This document shows, in pieces, positions 16,763 through 25,234 of a stretch of DNA of 64,000 bases. Position numbers and translations under genes: made by a program. Under the pieces are notes generated by a model. That model was given only the letters and a program-made list of their open reading frames with translations. It was not told the origin of the DNA and made no database searches. The stretch comes from Treponema porcinum (GTDB lineage: Bacteria > Spirochaetota > Spirochaetia > Treponematales > Treponemataceae). The DNA lies in assembly GCF_900167145.1 (NCBI RefSeq), contig NZ_FUWG01000004.1, positions 65,490 through 129,489 of the forward strand, read 5' to 3'. Each line of letters opens with the position of its first letter. Position 1 is the first letter of the stretch.

Positions 16763-18526
16763 ATGAAAAAAACAGGCGCACAGATTATCACAAAATTACT
16801 GGAAATGCACGGAATTGAAACGGCAGCAGGCATCCCGGGAGGTTCAATTCTTCCGCTGTACGACGAACTGACAAGAAGCAGCATTCACCACGTCCTTGTG
16901 CGCCAGGAGCAGGCAGGCGGCTTTATCGCGCAGGGAATGGCACGAACGAACGGACTTCCTGCTGTATGCCTTGCGACAAGCGGTCCGGGTGCAATGAACC
17001 TGCTCACCGCAATTGCCGATGCAAGATGTGATTCAGTTCCTATTATTGCAATCACCGGACAGGTAAATACGTACTTAATCGGTACAGATGCTTTTCAGGA
17101 AGCGGACACATTCGGTCTTTCCTTTCCAATTACAAAACATTCGGTGATGGTAAAAACTCCGGAAGAACTGCTTACTGTTATCCCGGAAGCGTTTAAAATC
17201 GCTATGAACGGACGTCCGGGACCAGTTTTAATTGATGTTCCGCGTGATGTTCAGACAAAAATATGCGAATTTGATGCCTGGCCAAAAATCAAGCTGCCTT
17301 TAAAAGATGACGAATCAACAGTTCGTTTTCATACAAAGGATTCTGCAATGACTGTCCTTCTGGAAAAAGCTGCGGAACTTCTTGCAAAGGCAAAAAAGCC
17401 AGTTCTCTTTGTAGGCGGCGGATGTAATTCTCCAGAAGCTTCCAAGGCTCTGCGCGCCTTTACAAAATCATACAGAATTCCTGCCGTTTCTTCACTTATG
17501 GGACTGGGCGTAATTCCATCTTCCTGCAGCGATTTTGCCGGAATGGTCGGAATGCACGGAACATACGCCGCAAACAAGGCAATGTACGAAAGTGACCTTG
17601 TTCTTGCCTGCGGAGTACGCTTTGATGACAGGGCAACAGGCGTAGTATCAAAATTCTGTCCGAATGCAAAAATAATTCACATTGACATAGACGCGGCTGA
17701 AATAAACAAAATACTTGATTCCACTGTTTCTATCGTTGCAAAAGTAGAAACTGCCGTAACTGAACTTACAAAAATACTGAAAGCGCAGAAAGCAAATGTA
17801 AAAAACGAACAGATGCGTGCCGTCTGGGCAGACGAAATAATCAACGTAAACAAAAATACGCGTTCAACAGACTGTGGCTCGCCGTCCGAAGAAGAAAAAA
17901 ACAAGTCTTTTACAGGAAGTGCAAATCCGCGTACATTCATTGCGTCAATACCGGCTCTTGCAGAAAAGGCAGGACTTAAACGCGAAGACCTGCTCGTTAC
18001 GACAGACGTAGGTCAGCATCAGATGTGGGCGGCGCAGTATTATCCTGTGGAAGAGCCGCGCACATTCCTTACGTCCGGCTCGCTTGGAACTATGGGATTC
18101 GGACTTCCAGCTGCAATAGGTGCTGCAATTGCAAATCCCAAAAAGCGCACAGTCTGCTTCAGCGGCGACGGTTCAATTATGATGAACATTCAGGAACTTG
18201 CAACGCTTGCAGAAAATAATCTTCCTGTTACCGTAATTGTATTTGAAAACGGAACGCTCGGAATGGTGTATCAGCAGCAGAAATATCTTTTTGGCAAGAC
18301 GTACAGCGCTTCTGAATTTGCCGCTTCGCCAGACCTTTTAAAGATTGCAGAAGGTTTTGGAATTGAAACTGCCGATGCGGACAAAGATGCAGACTGGTAT
18401 AAAAAAGCATTCGACGAAAAACGCCCTAATAAGCCGTTTTTTGTACGAGTCCGCATAGATCCGGAAGAAAACGTACTGCCGTTCGTACCGGGCGGAAAAG
18501 CAAACATTGATTCTATACGTGATTAA
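16763..18526 (+). CDS. ilvB: Acetolactate synthase large subunit, AHAS I (IlvB) type
   Basis: ThDP-dependent enzyme that condenses pyruvate with pyruvate or 2-oxobutyrate, the first common step to valine, leucine and isoleucine. 587 residues in normal domain order: N-terminal ThDP domain with GIPGGSILPLYDEL and the catalytic Glu in VRQEQAGGFIAQGMAR, FAD-like middle domain, and C-terminal ThDP/Mg domain with GDGSIMMNIQELAT. The tail VLPFVPGGKANID resembles E. coli IlvB more than IlvI. No small regulatory subunit gene follows; the next gene is panD on the other strand. It is preceded by its own leader peptide and attenuator. A second, quite different copy lies at 59031-60761. Confidence 0.94.
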   Translation: MKKTGAQIITKLLEMHGIETAAGIPGGSILPLYDELTRSSIHHVLVRQEQAGGFIAQGMARTNGLPAVCLATSGPGAMNLLTAIADARCDSVPIIAITGQVNTYLIGTDAFQEADTFGLSFPITKHSVMVKTPEELLTVIPEAFKIAMNGRPGPVLIDVPRDVQTKICEFDAWPKIKLPLKDDESTVRFHTKDSAMTVLLEKAAELLAKAKKPVLFVGGGCNSPEASKALRAFTKSYRIPAVSSLMGLGVIPSSCSDFAGMVGMHGTYAANKAMYESDLVLACGVRFDDRATGVVSKFCPNAKIIHIDIDAAEINKILDSTVSIVAKVETAVTELTKILKAQKANVKNEQMRAVWADEIINVNKNTRSTDCGSPSEEEKNKSFTGSANPRTFIASIPALAEKAGLKREDLLVTTDVGQHQMWAAQYYPVEEPRTFLTSGSLGTMGFGLPAAIGAAIANPKKRTVCFSGDGSIMMNIQELATLAENNLPVTVIVFENGTLGMVYQQQKYLFGKTYSASEFAASPDLLKIAEGFGIETADADKDADWYKKAFDEKRPNKPFFVRVRIDPEENVLPFVPGGKANIDSIRD

Positions 18527-18535
18527 ATATAAATA

Positions 18536-18566
18536 AAAACCCCGGCACAAAGCACCGGGGTTTTGT
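18536..18566 (+). terminator. Terminator after ilvB
   Basis: AAAACCCCGG (18536-18545) and CCGGGGTTTT (18555-18564) around a 9-nt loop; both flanks are A/T-rich so it may also serve panD on the other strand. Confidence 0.85.
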
Positions 18567-18598
18567 TTTCATAAAGTACCGCAGGCAAAAACGCCACC

Positions 18599-18949
18599 CT
18601 ATACTTTTTTCTTGATTTCGTTGTTCTCGTCAAGCAGGACGACATTCGGTTTCCAGCTGTCTGCCAGACTTTCTTCTATCTGCGTATATGTTACGATAAT
18701 TACTTTATCGCCTTTTGCGGCAAGCCGGGCGGCAGCTCCGTTCAGGCAGATTTCGCCGCGCTTTCCTGGTATTATGTAAGTAGAAAAACGTGCGCCGTTA
18801 TTCACGTTCAGCACGTCCACTTTCTCATAATTGTGCATTCCAGCCGCCTTGCAAAGCTCCGTGTCGATGGAGATTGAACCTTCGTAATTAAGGTTTGCAT
18901 CCGTAACCGTTGCTCGGTGCAGCTTTGCCTTTAAAATGGTGATACACAT
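18599..18949 (-). CDS. panD: Aspartate 1-decarboxylase (proenzyme)
   Basis: Makes beta-alanine from aspartate for pantothenate and coenzyme A. The 116-residue proenzyme has the self-cleavage site Gly-Ser in NYEGSISID (Ser at about residue 25, which becomes the pyruvoyl group), catalytic Lys in [11 protein letters not shown] and [13 protein letters not shown]. It starts 10 bp after the purB stop, so it is probably the second gene of a purB-panD transcript. No other pantothenate genes are visible in the window. Confidence 0.94.
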   Translation of the reverse strand: MCITILKAKLHRATVTDANLNYEGSISIDTELCKAAGMHNYEKVDVLNVNNGARFSTYIIPGKRGEICLNGAAARLAAKGDKVIIVTYTQIEESLADSWKPNVVLLDENNEIKKKV

Positions 18950-18959
18950 AGCAGTTTCC

Positions 18960-20381
18960 TTATTTCATCAGTTCCTTGTATTTCTGCGCAAGCCGCTTTG
19001 ACTTTGTTGCAGCAAGACCGCAATAATTAGACGGATGCTCAAAGAAATTTGCAGGATCTGCAACGCCGAGTTTTTCAAGCTGTGAAGTAATTTTTTCGTA
19101 TGCATCAGTATGTGTTTTCAGGACTTCAAAGAACGTTTTTCCAGTCTGCTCTGCTTCCAGCGTAATTTTCCTAATTACTTCGTGACCGTCATTTACGCCG
19201 GCTTCTCCAAGCAGAATGTATGCCGGTTCAGCAAGAACACCGCCTTTTACCTTTCCGCCGGCATTCTCAAGATTTTTTGCCATATTTTCTGCATCCGGGT
19301 GAAGACCGGAAACAACTTTTTTCATTCTGTTTACTGCCATCGTAAAGCCGGTTACATAATCTGCCATAAAGCGCTGGCTTGCAGAATTCGTAAGGTCACG
19401 CTGGTGTTCGGAAATCTGATCCATATAGAACGTAATGACACGCGGACACATTGCCTTCCACAAAGATTTTACGTGTTCGCTGTTCCACGGATTGCGCTTC
19501 TGCGGCATTGTAGACGAACCTACCTGCGTTGACGAGAAGTATTCAAAAACTTCGCCGATTTCAGAACGCTGAAGGTTTCTCAAATCATCTGCAAGGTTTG
19601 CAATTACGCCGAAGGCAACGTTCATCTCAAGCAGCAGACGGAGCAGGTATTCCGGCTCAACAAGCTGGTTTGAATATTCAGACGGCTCAAGTCCTACGTA
19701 TGCAAGATAGCGTTTTTCCAAATCCTCAGGATCTTTTACAATCATTGACGGACCGTTATAAGAACCTACAGGTCCTGCAAGCTTGCCTTTAAGCTGCTTT
19801 GAAAGTTCTTCTATTCTAAGAATCGATTTTCCGAGACGGCTTACAAATTCTGCAATCGACCAGCCGAATGTAATAGGAACAGCGTGCTGTCCGTGAGTAC
19901 GTCCAACCTGAGGTGTTTCGCAGTCGCGTTCAGCGATATTGCACAGCGCAAGTTCAAGCGCCTTCAGTTCCGGAAGAACTACATTCTGAGTAACGTCGCG
20001 CATCCTCATCGAAAGGGCTGTATCAAGAATATCTACGGATGTTGCGCCAAGGTGAACGTACGGTCCGATTTCAGGATCAACTTTTGTTTTAAGGACGTTT
20101 ACAAGCGCGCGGATATTGTGCTGGGTTTTCTCTTCTTCCGCATAAACTTCCTGCGGATCTATGTTCGAAGCAACGTCGTCCAGTTTTTTTTCAATAGATT
20201 CCGTGAGCTTGCCACGGACGGAAAGATGTGCTTTTACAAGCGCGGCTTCTGCTTTTGCACAGGAACGGACGGATGCTTCTTCAGATATATACTGACTAAG
20301 TTTTTCAAATACTTCTTTTTCAGAAAGTGAATAACGGTGGTCCAAGCAGGACAGATTTTCAAATATATTGCGTGTTTCCAT
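18960..20381 (-). CDS. purB: Adenylosuccinate lyase
   Basis: Fumarase/aspartase superfamily enzyme acting twice in purine synthesis (SAICAR to AICAR, adenylosuccinate to AMP). 473 residues; the superfamily signature [15 protein letters not shown] is at about residue 290, with the catalytic His in [11 protein letters not shown] (about 160) and [14 protein letters not shown] at about 110. ATG 20381 is taken as the start. It is separated from the upstream alarmone synthetase gene by a 23-bp perfect hairpin. panD follows directly. Other lyases of the fold were considered, but PurB matches best in the signature and length. Confidence 0.93.
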   Translation of the reverse strand: METRNIFENLSCLDHRYSLSEKEVFEKLSQYISEEASVRSCAKAEAALVKAHLSVRGKLTESIEKKLDDVASNIDPQEVYAEEEKTQHNIRALVNVLKTKVDPEIGPYVHLGATSVDILDTALSMRMRDVTQNVVLPELKALELALCNIAERDCETPQVGRTHGQHAVPITFGWSIAEFVSRLGKSILRIEELSKQLKGKLAGPVGSYNGPSMIVKDPEDLEKRYLAYVGLEPSEYSNQLVEPEYLLRLLLEMNVAFGVIANLADDLRNLQRSEIGEVFEYFSSTQVGSSTMPQKRNPWNSEHVKSLWKAMCPRVITFYMDQISEHQRDLTNSASQRFMADYVTGFTMAVNRMKKVVSGLHPDAENMAKNLENAGGKVKGGVLAEPAYILLGEAGVNDGHEVIRKITLEAEQTGKTFFEVLKTHTDAYEKITSQLEKLGVADPANFFEHPSNYCGLAATKSKRLAQKYKELMK

Positions 20382-20421
20382 AGCTATATTATTGTAGAAA
20401 TACGCAAAAAATGCAATCTGC

Positions 20422-20469
20422 CTTAAGGGAAACCTCTAAAAACTTCAGTTTTTAGAGGTTTCCCTTAAG
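20422..20469 (-). terminator. Very long perfect hairpin at the 3' end of the alarmone synthetase gene
   Basis: 23-nt arms at 20422-20444 and 20447-20469 are perfectly complementary with two bases between them; the core is CCTCTAAAAACT. The arm at 20447-20469 contains the stop codon (20465-20467) of the synthetase gene. There is no immediate downstream U run, so it is either a terminator using the internal U stretch or an RNA-stability hairpin. Confidence 0.75.
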
Positions 20470-21157
20470 ATAATGCCTGAAGTTCAATGGCAATTTCTTC
20501 CATTTCCTGATCTGTCATTGCTATTGTTTCAGCACAGTGGCGAAGTTCCCGCCTGATTCCTTCCGGTATTTTTGCAGTCGTCTTGTAACGAAGTTCGTGT
20601 TCCAGACTTGCCCAGAAATCCATTGCAATTGTCCTGAGCTGAATTTCCACTTTTATGTGATGTTCCGTGTTTGAAAGATAGACCGGCGTTTCCACTACAA
20701 CGTGCAGGCTTCTGTAGCCGGATTCTTTCGGGAAAGCGATATAATCTTTTTCCTCAATCTTCTTGATGTCTGGCTGTTTTAAAAGAATGTCGCGGACGGT
20801 GTAAATGTCTGAAATATACGGACAGATTACGCGGACTCCGGCAATGTCGTGCAGATTTGCAGTCATTGACTCAAACGTTACGGGAAGATTTCGCTTTATC
20901 AGTTTGTTTGCTATGCTTTCCGGTGATTTTATGCGTGACTTGACCGTTTCAATAGGATTTCGTCTGCCTGTTACTTTATATTCCTTGTTCAGGATTTCAA
21001 GTTTTGTTTCTATCTGCTTGATGGCGCTTTCGTAAATCATCATAATTTCCTGAAACTGGAACGCCATTTTATAAAAGTCTGAATTTATTGCAATCTGCTT
21101 GTCTGCAAGAACCGGAAGTACAGATTCCTGCATTTCATTCTGATTTTCGTTCTGCAT
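20465..21157 (-). CDS. Small alarmone synthetase (RelQ/YjbM-like)
   Basis: Single-domain (p)ppGpp synthetase with no HD hydrolase, TGS or ACT region. The synthetase core shows SIANKLIKRNLPVTFESMTANLHDIAGVRVIC, YIAFPKESGYRSLHVVVETP and HHIKVEIQLRTIAMDFWASLEHELRYK, the last being the hallmark motif. About 230 residues, normal for RelQ. The C-terminal helix resembles that needed for tetramer formation. The start is ATG 21157 (a TTG three codons upstream is possible). It is downstream of carD and ispDF on the same strand; CarD is itself a transcription-initiation factor, which makes a stringent-response link plausible but unproven. Confidence 0.92.
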   Translation of the reverse strand: MQNENQNEMQESVLPVLADKQIAINSDFYKMAFQFQEIMMIYESAIKQIETKLEILNKEYKVTGRRNPIETVKSRIKSPESIANKLIKRNLPVTFESMTANLHDIAGVRVICPYISDIYTVRDILLKQPDIKKIEEKDYIAFPKESGYRSLHVVVETPVYLSNTEHHIKVEIQLRTIAMDFWASLEHELRYKTTAKIPEGIRRELRHCAETIAMTDQEMEEIAIELQALS

Positions 21158-21220
21158 ATACTTCAAAAATACTCATAAACAGAAAAGGTTTCAATAAAAA
21201 ACAATGTTCTTCTGACTGCG

Positions 21221-22432
21221 CTATTTTATAAGAATGCAGCTGCACCACACTTCAATCGCTTCTCCGTTTCCTACGCTTCCGAGTTTTTCACCGGTCTTTG
21301 CCTTTACAAAAACCTGCTCCGTACTTACGCCGAGCGTTTCTGCAACAGATGAAATCACCTGATTACGGTACGGAAGAAATTTCGGCTTTTCAAGTTTTAT
21401 TACGCAGTCAAGATTGTTCAGCTTCCACCCTTCCGCCTGTATTTTTTTCCATACCGTCTGAAGCAGCACCGAAGAATCAGCGTCTTTCCACTGCTCTTCT
21501 TCCGGCGGAAAAAAACTTCCGATGTCGCCAAGTCCGCTTGCACCTAAAAGCGCGTCCGTAATTGCGTGAAGCAACGCATCGCCATCGGAATGACCGTCTT
21601 CGCCTTTTTCAAACGGAATGTCAATTCCGCCGATAACGAGCTTTCTTCCGGCTGTAAGCCTGTGTAAATCGTAGCCGAGTCCTGTCCGTAAAATCATACC
21701 GTCTTTTCCTGTATCAGTACGCGCGCTGTAGTCCTGCGCATATGTAATTTTTTTGTTGCAGGCGTTTCCTTCAACGACTTTTACTTTTCCTTCGTATTTG
21801 TCCCAGATTTCCGTGTCGTCGGTGTATTCAACATCATCACCAGCCGCCTTTCGGTGAGCCTCAAGCAGTTTACGGAACAAAAAGCCTTGCGGAGTCTGGA
21901 CAGCTGTCATTGAGGCGCGGCGCAGATGAACAGAAATAAATCCGTCCTCGCCGACAGTTTTCTGCGTATCTACAGGTGGAATTCCAGGAACTGCCGCGCC
22001 GAATTCTGCGGCGGCTTCTGCCGTTCTTAAAATGATTTCACCGGTTACGAACGGGCGCGCTCCGTCGTGAATAAGTACGATATCCGGAGGACAGGCTATT
22101 TCTGCAAGGAATTCAAGCGCATTCAGGATTGATTTCTGGCGGGTAGAACCGCCTTCTACAAAAGAGAGGTTTACTGTTTGGAGAATCGGTTTTAGCGCAT
22201 CGTCTGCAAAAAGCGCCTTCTGCGCTTCGCCTGAGCCGCCGCAAGGTACGGTGATCACAACGTATTTTACGGAAAGCGTACTCAGGAAAATCTTTGCACA
22301 TTCTGAAAGAACAGTACCATTTTTTAAAGGAAGGTACTCTTTTTTGACAGTACCGCCCATTCGCGTTGACGAACCGGCGGCTGCAATAATAACAGCGGTT
22401 GTCTTTCCGCCGCAGACAGTATCAGAAGTCAT
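21221..22432 (-). CDS. ispDF: Bifunctional IspD-IspF isoprenoid enzyme
   Basis: Fusion of two MEP-pathway enzymes. Residues about 10-235 are IspD (4-diphosphocytidyl-2-C-methylerythritol synthase): AVIIAAAGSSTRMGG, VLIHDGARPFV, TPQGFLFRKLL, TDDTEIW. Residues about 245-403 are IspF (MEcPP synthase): GLGYDLHRL with metal ligands Asp and His, GHSDGDALLHAITDALLGA, LGDIGSFFP. Fused IspDF occurs in several spirochetes and proteobacteria. The start MTSDTVCGG at 22432 overlaps the carD stop by 11 bases (ATGACTTCTGA), implying translational coupling to carD. An upstream in-frame start at 22507 would lie deep in carD and is rejected. Confidence 0.93.
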   Translation of the reverse strand: MTSDTVCGGKTTAVIIAAAGSSTRMGGTVKKEYLPLKNGTVLSECAKIFLSTLSVKYVVITVPCGGSGEAQKALFADDALKPILQTVNLSFVEGGSTRQKSILNALEFLAEIACPPDIVLIHDGARPFVTGEIILRTAEAAAEFGAAVPGIPPVDTQKTVGEDGFISVHLRRASMTAVQTPQGFLFRKLLEAHRKAAGDDVEYTDDTEIWDKYEGKVKVVEGNACNKKITYAQDYSARTDTGKDGMILRTGLGYDLHRLTAGRKLVIGGIDIPFEKGEDGHSDGDALLHAITDALLGASGLGDIGSFFPPEEEQWKDADSSVLLQTVWKKIQAEGWKLNNLDCVIKLEKPKFLPYRNQVISSVAETLGVSTEQVFVKAKTGEKLGSVGNGEAIEVWCSCILIK

Positions 22433-23093
22433 CGCCGTCGTCAAAATCATCTCCGCCGTCATCAGCTGAATCTTCATCATCATCACTGTCGTCATCATCT
22501 GCGGCACGGCGTGGACTGGCGTCTGAATCCATATCGCTCATCAAATCATCGTCTTCGTCATCAAGGTCTTCGATAACGCGCTTGACTTTAGGTGCTGCTC
22601 CCGGCGGCTCAAGTTTTGTGTGAACGGCAGATTCTATTTCCTTTTCGTTCTTTTTCATTGAAAGAGAAATTTCATCTATAAGAAGCTGCTTTGCCGAATC
22701 ATACAGCTTGCGTTCAAGAATAGGAAGTTCCTTCACTTTGCTTCTATTATAAAGGCAGCGTACAATCCGCGCGATGTCGGCAATTGTACCTTTTTTAAGA
22801 AGGTCAAGGTTCATCTGATAGCGTAATTTCCAGTCTGATGTAATCGGCTCAAAATCATCTGAAAGCAAATCAAGTGCCTGCTGAGCTTCTTCTGCGGAAA
22901 CGACGGCACGTATTCCCAGTTCCTCTGCCTTTTCTACAGGAACCATAACAATCATATCGGAAGATTCAATGTAGATTTTATAATACAGCATCGGCTCACC
23001 GCGGAATGCTTTTTCAAAAACGTCAGTAATTATGCCGACTCCGTGGCTCGGATAAACAATCTTCTGGTCAATCTGGAATTTTGTATCATTCAT
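22422..23093 (-). CDS. carD: CarD/CdnL-family RNA polymerase-binding regulator with acidic tail
   Basis: Residues 1-60 form the RNA-polymerase-interacting domain shared with Mfd (FQIDQKIVYPSHGVGIITDVFEKAF), and residues about 65-160 the helical DNA-contacting domain. The family stabilises open complexes at housekeeping promoters. After residue about 175 comes a long Asp-rich tail, nearly pure D/S/E, that ordinary CdnL proteins (about 160 aa) lack. No Shine-Dalgarno: TATACT ends six bases before ATG, with TTGATT 17 bases further up, so the message appears leaderless. It is the first gene of carD-ispDF, divergent from adk. Confidence 0.92.
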   Translation of the reverse strand: MNDTKFQIDQKIVYPSHGVGIITDVFEKAFRGEPMLYYKIYIESSDMIVMVPVEKAEELGIRAVVSAEEAQQALDLLSDDFEPITSDWKLRYQMNLDLLKKGTIADIARIVRCLYNRSKVKELPILERKLYDSAKQLLIDEISLSMKKNEKEIESAVHTKLEPPGAAPKVKRVIEDLDDEDDDLMSDMDSDASPRRAADDDDSDDDEDSADDGGDDFDDGDDF

Positions 23094-23099
23094 AGATTA

Positions 23100-23128
23100 A
23101 GTATATCACAGAATTGCATAAAAATCAA
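23100..23128 (-). promoter_or_regulatory. carD promoter, leaderless geometry
   Basis: On the minus strand TTGATT (23128-23123), a 17-nt spacer and TATACT (23105-23100), then six bases to the ATG. Confidence 0.65.
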
Positions 23129-23130
23129 AC

Positions 23131-23159
23131 TTGCGAATGTTGTATATTCGGTGTAGAAT
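23131..23159 (+). promoter_or_regulatory. adk promoter
   Basis: TTGCGA (23131-23136), a 17-nt spacer and TAGAAT (23154-23159). A 5' leader of about 45 nt with a strong AGGAGGTG ribosome site at 23197 follows. It is back to back with the carD promoter. Confidence 0.6.
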
Positions 23160-23212
23160 AGAAAAGATACATTCAATGAAATCAATCATTTTATCAGGAG
23201 GTGTGATACTTT

Positions 23213-23845
23213 ATGAATTTCATTTTTTTAGGACCACCAGGAGCGGGAAAAGGCTCTCTTGCTGTAAAAGTTGCAGAGGACTATAAAATTCCGCATATTT
23301 CAACAGGTGATATTTTCCGTGCAGCAATTAAAAACCAGACTCCGCTCGGAGTAAAGGTAAAGGCAATCATTGATTCAGGTTCTCTTGTAAGCGACGAAAT
23401 TACCTGCGAACTTGTAAAAGACCGTCTTTCACAGCCGGATACAAAAAAAGGCTTTATTCTTGACGGATTTCCGCGCACAATTCCGCAGGCAGAAATGTTT
23501 ACTACAATCTGCCCGGACGTTACCGTAATCAATTTTCAGATTGCAGATGACGTTGTAATAAAGCGCCTTAGCACACGCCGCGTATGCAAAAAATGCGGCG
23601 CAAACTACAACATCCTTACGCTTCCGCCGAAAACTGAAGGCGTATGCGATGAATGCGGCGGCGAACTGTACCAGCGCGACGACGACAAGCAGGAATCTAT
23701 TCTGCACCGTATGGACGTATACCGCGAACAGACAGAACCGCTTATTGATTTCTACCGCAAGAAAGGTCAGATTAAGGACATAGACGGTGCTACACAGACA
23801 GCACAACTTCTGGAAGAATTTAAGAAACTGTTTCCGGCAGAGTAA
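23213..23845 (+). CDS. adk: Adenylate kinase (zinc-lid type)
   Basis: Interconverts ATP + AMP and 2 ADP. The P-loop GPPGAGKGSLA is at residues 7-17, the AMP site HISTGDIFR at about 26, and DGFPRTIPQAE at about 83. The LID (about 125-160) carries CKKCGAN...CDECGGE, a four-Cys zinc site, and the arginine-rich YREQTEPLIDFYRKKG block follows. 210 residues is typical. It has one of the strongest ribosome sites in the window (AGGAGGTG, eight bases before ATG). The HD-GYP gene follows after 39 bp. Confidence 0.96.
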   Translation: MNFIFLGPPGAGKGSLAVKVAEDYKIPHISTGDIFRAAIKNQTPLGVKVKAIIDSGSLVSDEITCELVKDRLSQPDTKKGFILDGFPRTIPQAEMFTTICPDVTVINFQIADDVVIKRLSTRRVCKKCGANYNILTLPPKTEGVCDECGGELYQRDDDKQESILHRMDVYREQTEPLIDFYRKKGQIKDIDGATQTAQLLEEFKKLFPAE

Positions 23846-23884
23846 TCAAACTGTTTTATAAATTTTTTCTAAGGGTGTTCAGCA

Positions 23885-25213
23885 ATGAGATTTGACGACG
23901 ATGAGTTTTTTGAAGCAAACACGGTCAACATAAACCGTCTTATATCTAAAATTCTTATTCTGTTGAATTTGCTGCCACCCGTTTTTGTTTTACTGAACAA
24001 AATACATGTATTCACCATCGAAAACATTTTTTCTTTAAAAGCTGCCGTCTGCATAGGAACTTTTACAATTACGGATGCTATTCTTGTATTCGGATGCGGC
24101 AGCGAACGCATGAAATCCAAAAAACTTCGTTTATATGATTCCATACAGCATTTTGCAAAATATTTCGGACTGTTCGGTTCTGCCGTAATTCTTGGAGTAT
24201 TGGGAACTCACACCCACATCGGCATTTACATAAGCTATGCGCTTGTTACGTTTATGAGCTGCCTTTACTACAGCAAAAGAACTGCCCTTTTAATGTCAGT
24301 AAGCTGCTATGTTATCATGCTTTGCTCGCTTTACGGAAAATCAGTTGCACGAGTAGCAGAACACCTTACCTCAAGAACAGCCAGAAATGATTTTCTTTCA
24401 TACGCTGCCGGTTTTACAGTCGAATTCCTGTTCGTATTTATCATAACTTATTCAATTACAAAACGCTCAAAAAAGACGCTTGACCAGGCAATGGAAAAGA
24501 ACGAACAGTTAAGGAAAACTCAATTTGAAATTATGGAGTTTATTCCTAAAATTCTTGAGAGCCACGAAGTTTTTACAGGTCATCACGTAAAACACACAGT
24601 ACAATACGTAGACCTGATTGCGCGTGAAATGAAGAAAAAAGGCTTTTATGCGGACATTCTTACTGAAGATACAATCGTAACTTATTCTGCCGCAGCAAAC
24701 CTTCACGACATCGGTAAAGTACACATTCCGGACAACATTCTGAACAAGCCGGGAAAATATACCCCAGAAGAATTTGAAATGATGAAATCACATCCGGAAG
24801 AAGGCAAAAAACTGATTGAGTCGCTTCCGAAAATAAAGGACGGAACTTTCAATGAAATTGCACTTCAGATGGCGTACTACCACCATGAAAAATACGACGG
24901 TTCAGGCTATCCGAACGGAATTTCCGGCAAGGACATTCCGCTCTGCGCACGCATTATGGCAGCCGCAGACGTTCTTGATGCTCTTTTAAGCTGGCGTCCG
25001 TACAAAGAACCGTTTGACATCGATACAGTCATAAGCATTTTTGAAGACTGCCGCGGAAAGCACTTTGAATCGTGCATTGTAGATGCCGTAGTTGACTTAA
25101 AACCGCTTATTTTACTTCTTGCAGAAGATTTCAAAATCAAAGAAACTTCCGACGAAGAAAAAGAATATAAATGGCGCCAGCGAATTGCTGAAAGTCAGAA
25201 GAAAAAATCTTAA
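23885..25213 (+). CDS. Membrane-bound HD-GYP phosphodiesterase
   Basis: Predicted cyclic-di-GMP hydrolase. The N-terminal half (about 15-195) has five or six hydrophobic segments and no recognisable sensor fold; a short linker follows, then the HD-GYP domain (about 215-410). Metal ligands and motif are visible: FTGHHVKHTVQY, NLHDIGKVHIPD, HPEEGKKLI, YHHEKYDGSGYPNG (the GYP motif) and MAAADVLDALLSWRPYK. A membrane sensor controlling c-di-GMP is inferred; in treponemes this affects motility and host association. It shares strand with adk and has AGGGTG upstream. Confidence 0.92.
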   Translation: MRFDDDEFFEANTVNINRLISKILILLNLLPPVFVLLNKIHVFTIENIFSLKAAVCIGTFTITDAILVFGCGSERMKSKKLRLYDSIQHFAKYFGLFGSAVILGVLGTHTHIGIYISYALVTFMSCLYYSKRTALLMSVSCYVIMLCSLYGKSVARVAEHLTSRTARNDFLSYAAGFTVEFLFVFIITYSITKRSKKTLDQAMEKNEQLRKTQFEIMEFIPKILESHEVFTGHHVKHTVQYVDLIAREMKKKGFYADILTEDTIVTYSAAANLHDIGKVHIPDNILNKPGKYTPEEFEMMKSHPEEGKKLIESLPKIKDGTFNEIALQMAYYHHEKYDGSGYPNGISGKDIPLCARIMAAADVLDALLSWRPYKEPFDIDTVISIFEDCRGKHFESCIVDAVVDLKPLILLLAEDFKIKETSDEEKEYKWRQRIAESQKKKS

Positions 25214-25234
25214 ACACCCTGCGCGTGCACAGGA

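Noticed and set aside
23196-23213. CAGGAGGTGTGATACTTT before adk, similar to the left end of the hairpin-chain element
   Set aside because: The match is short and mostly the Shine-Dalgarno; none of the following hairpins is present.
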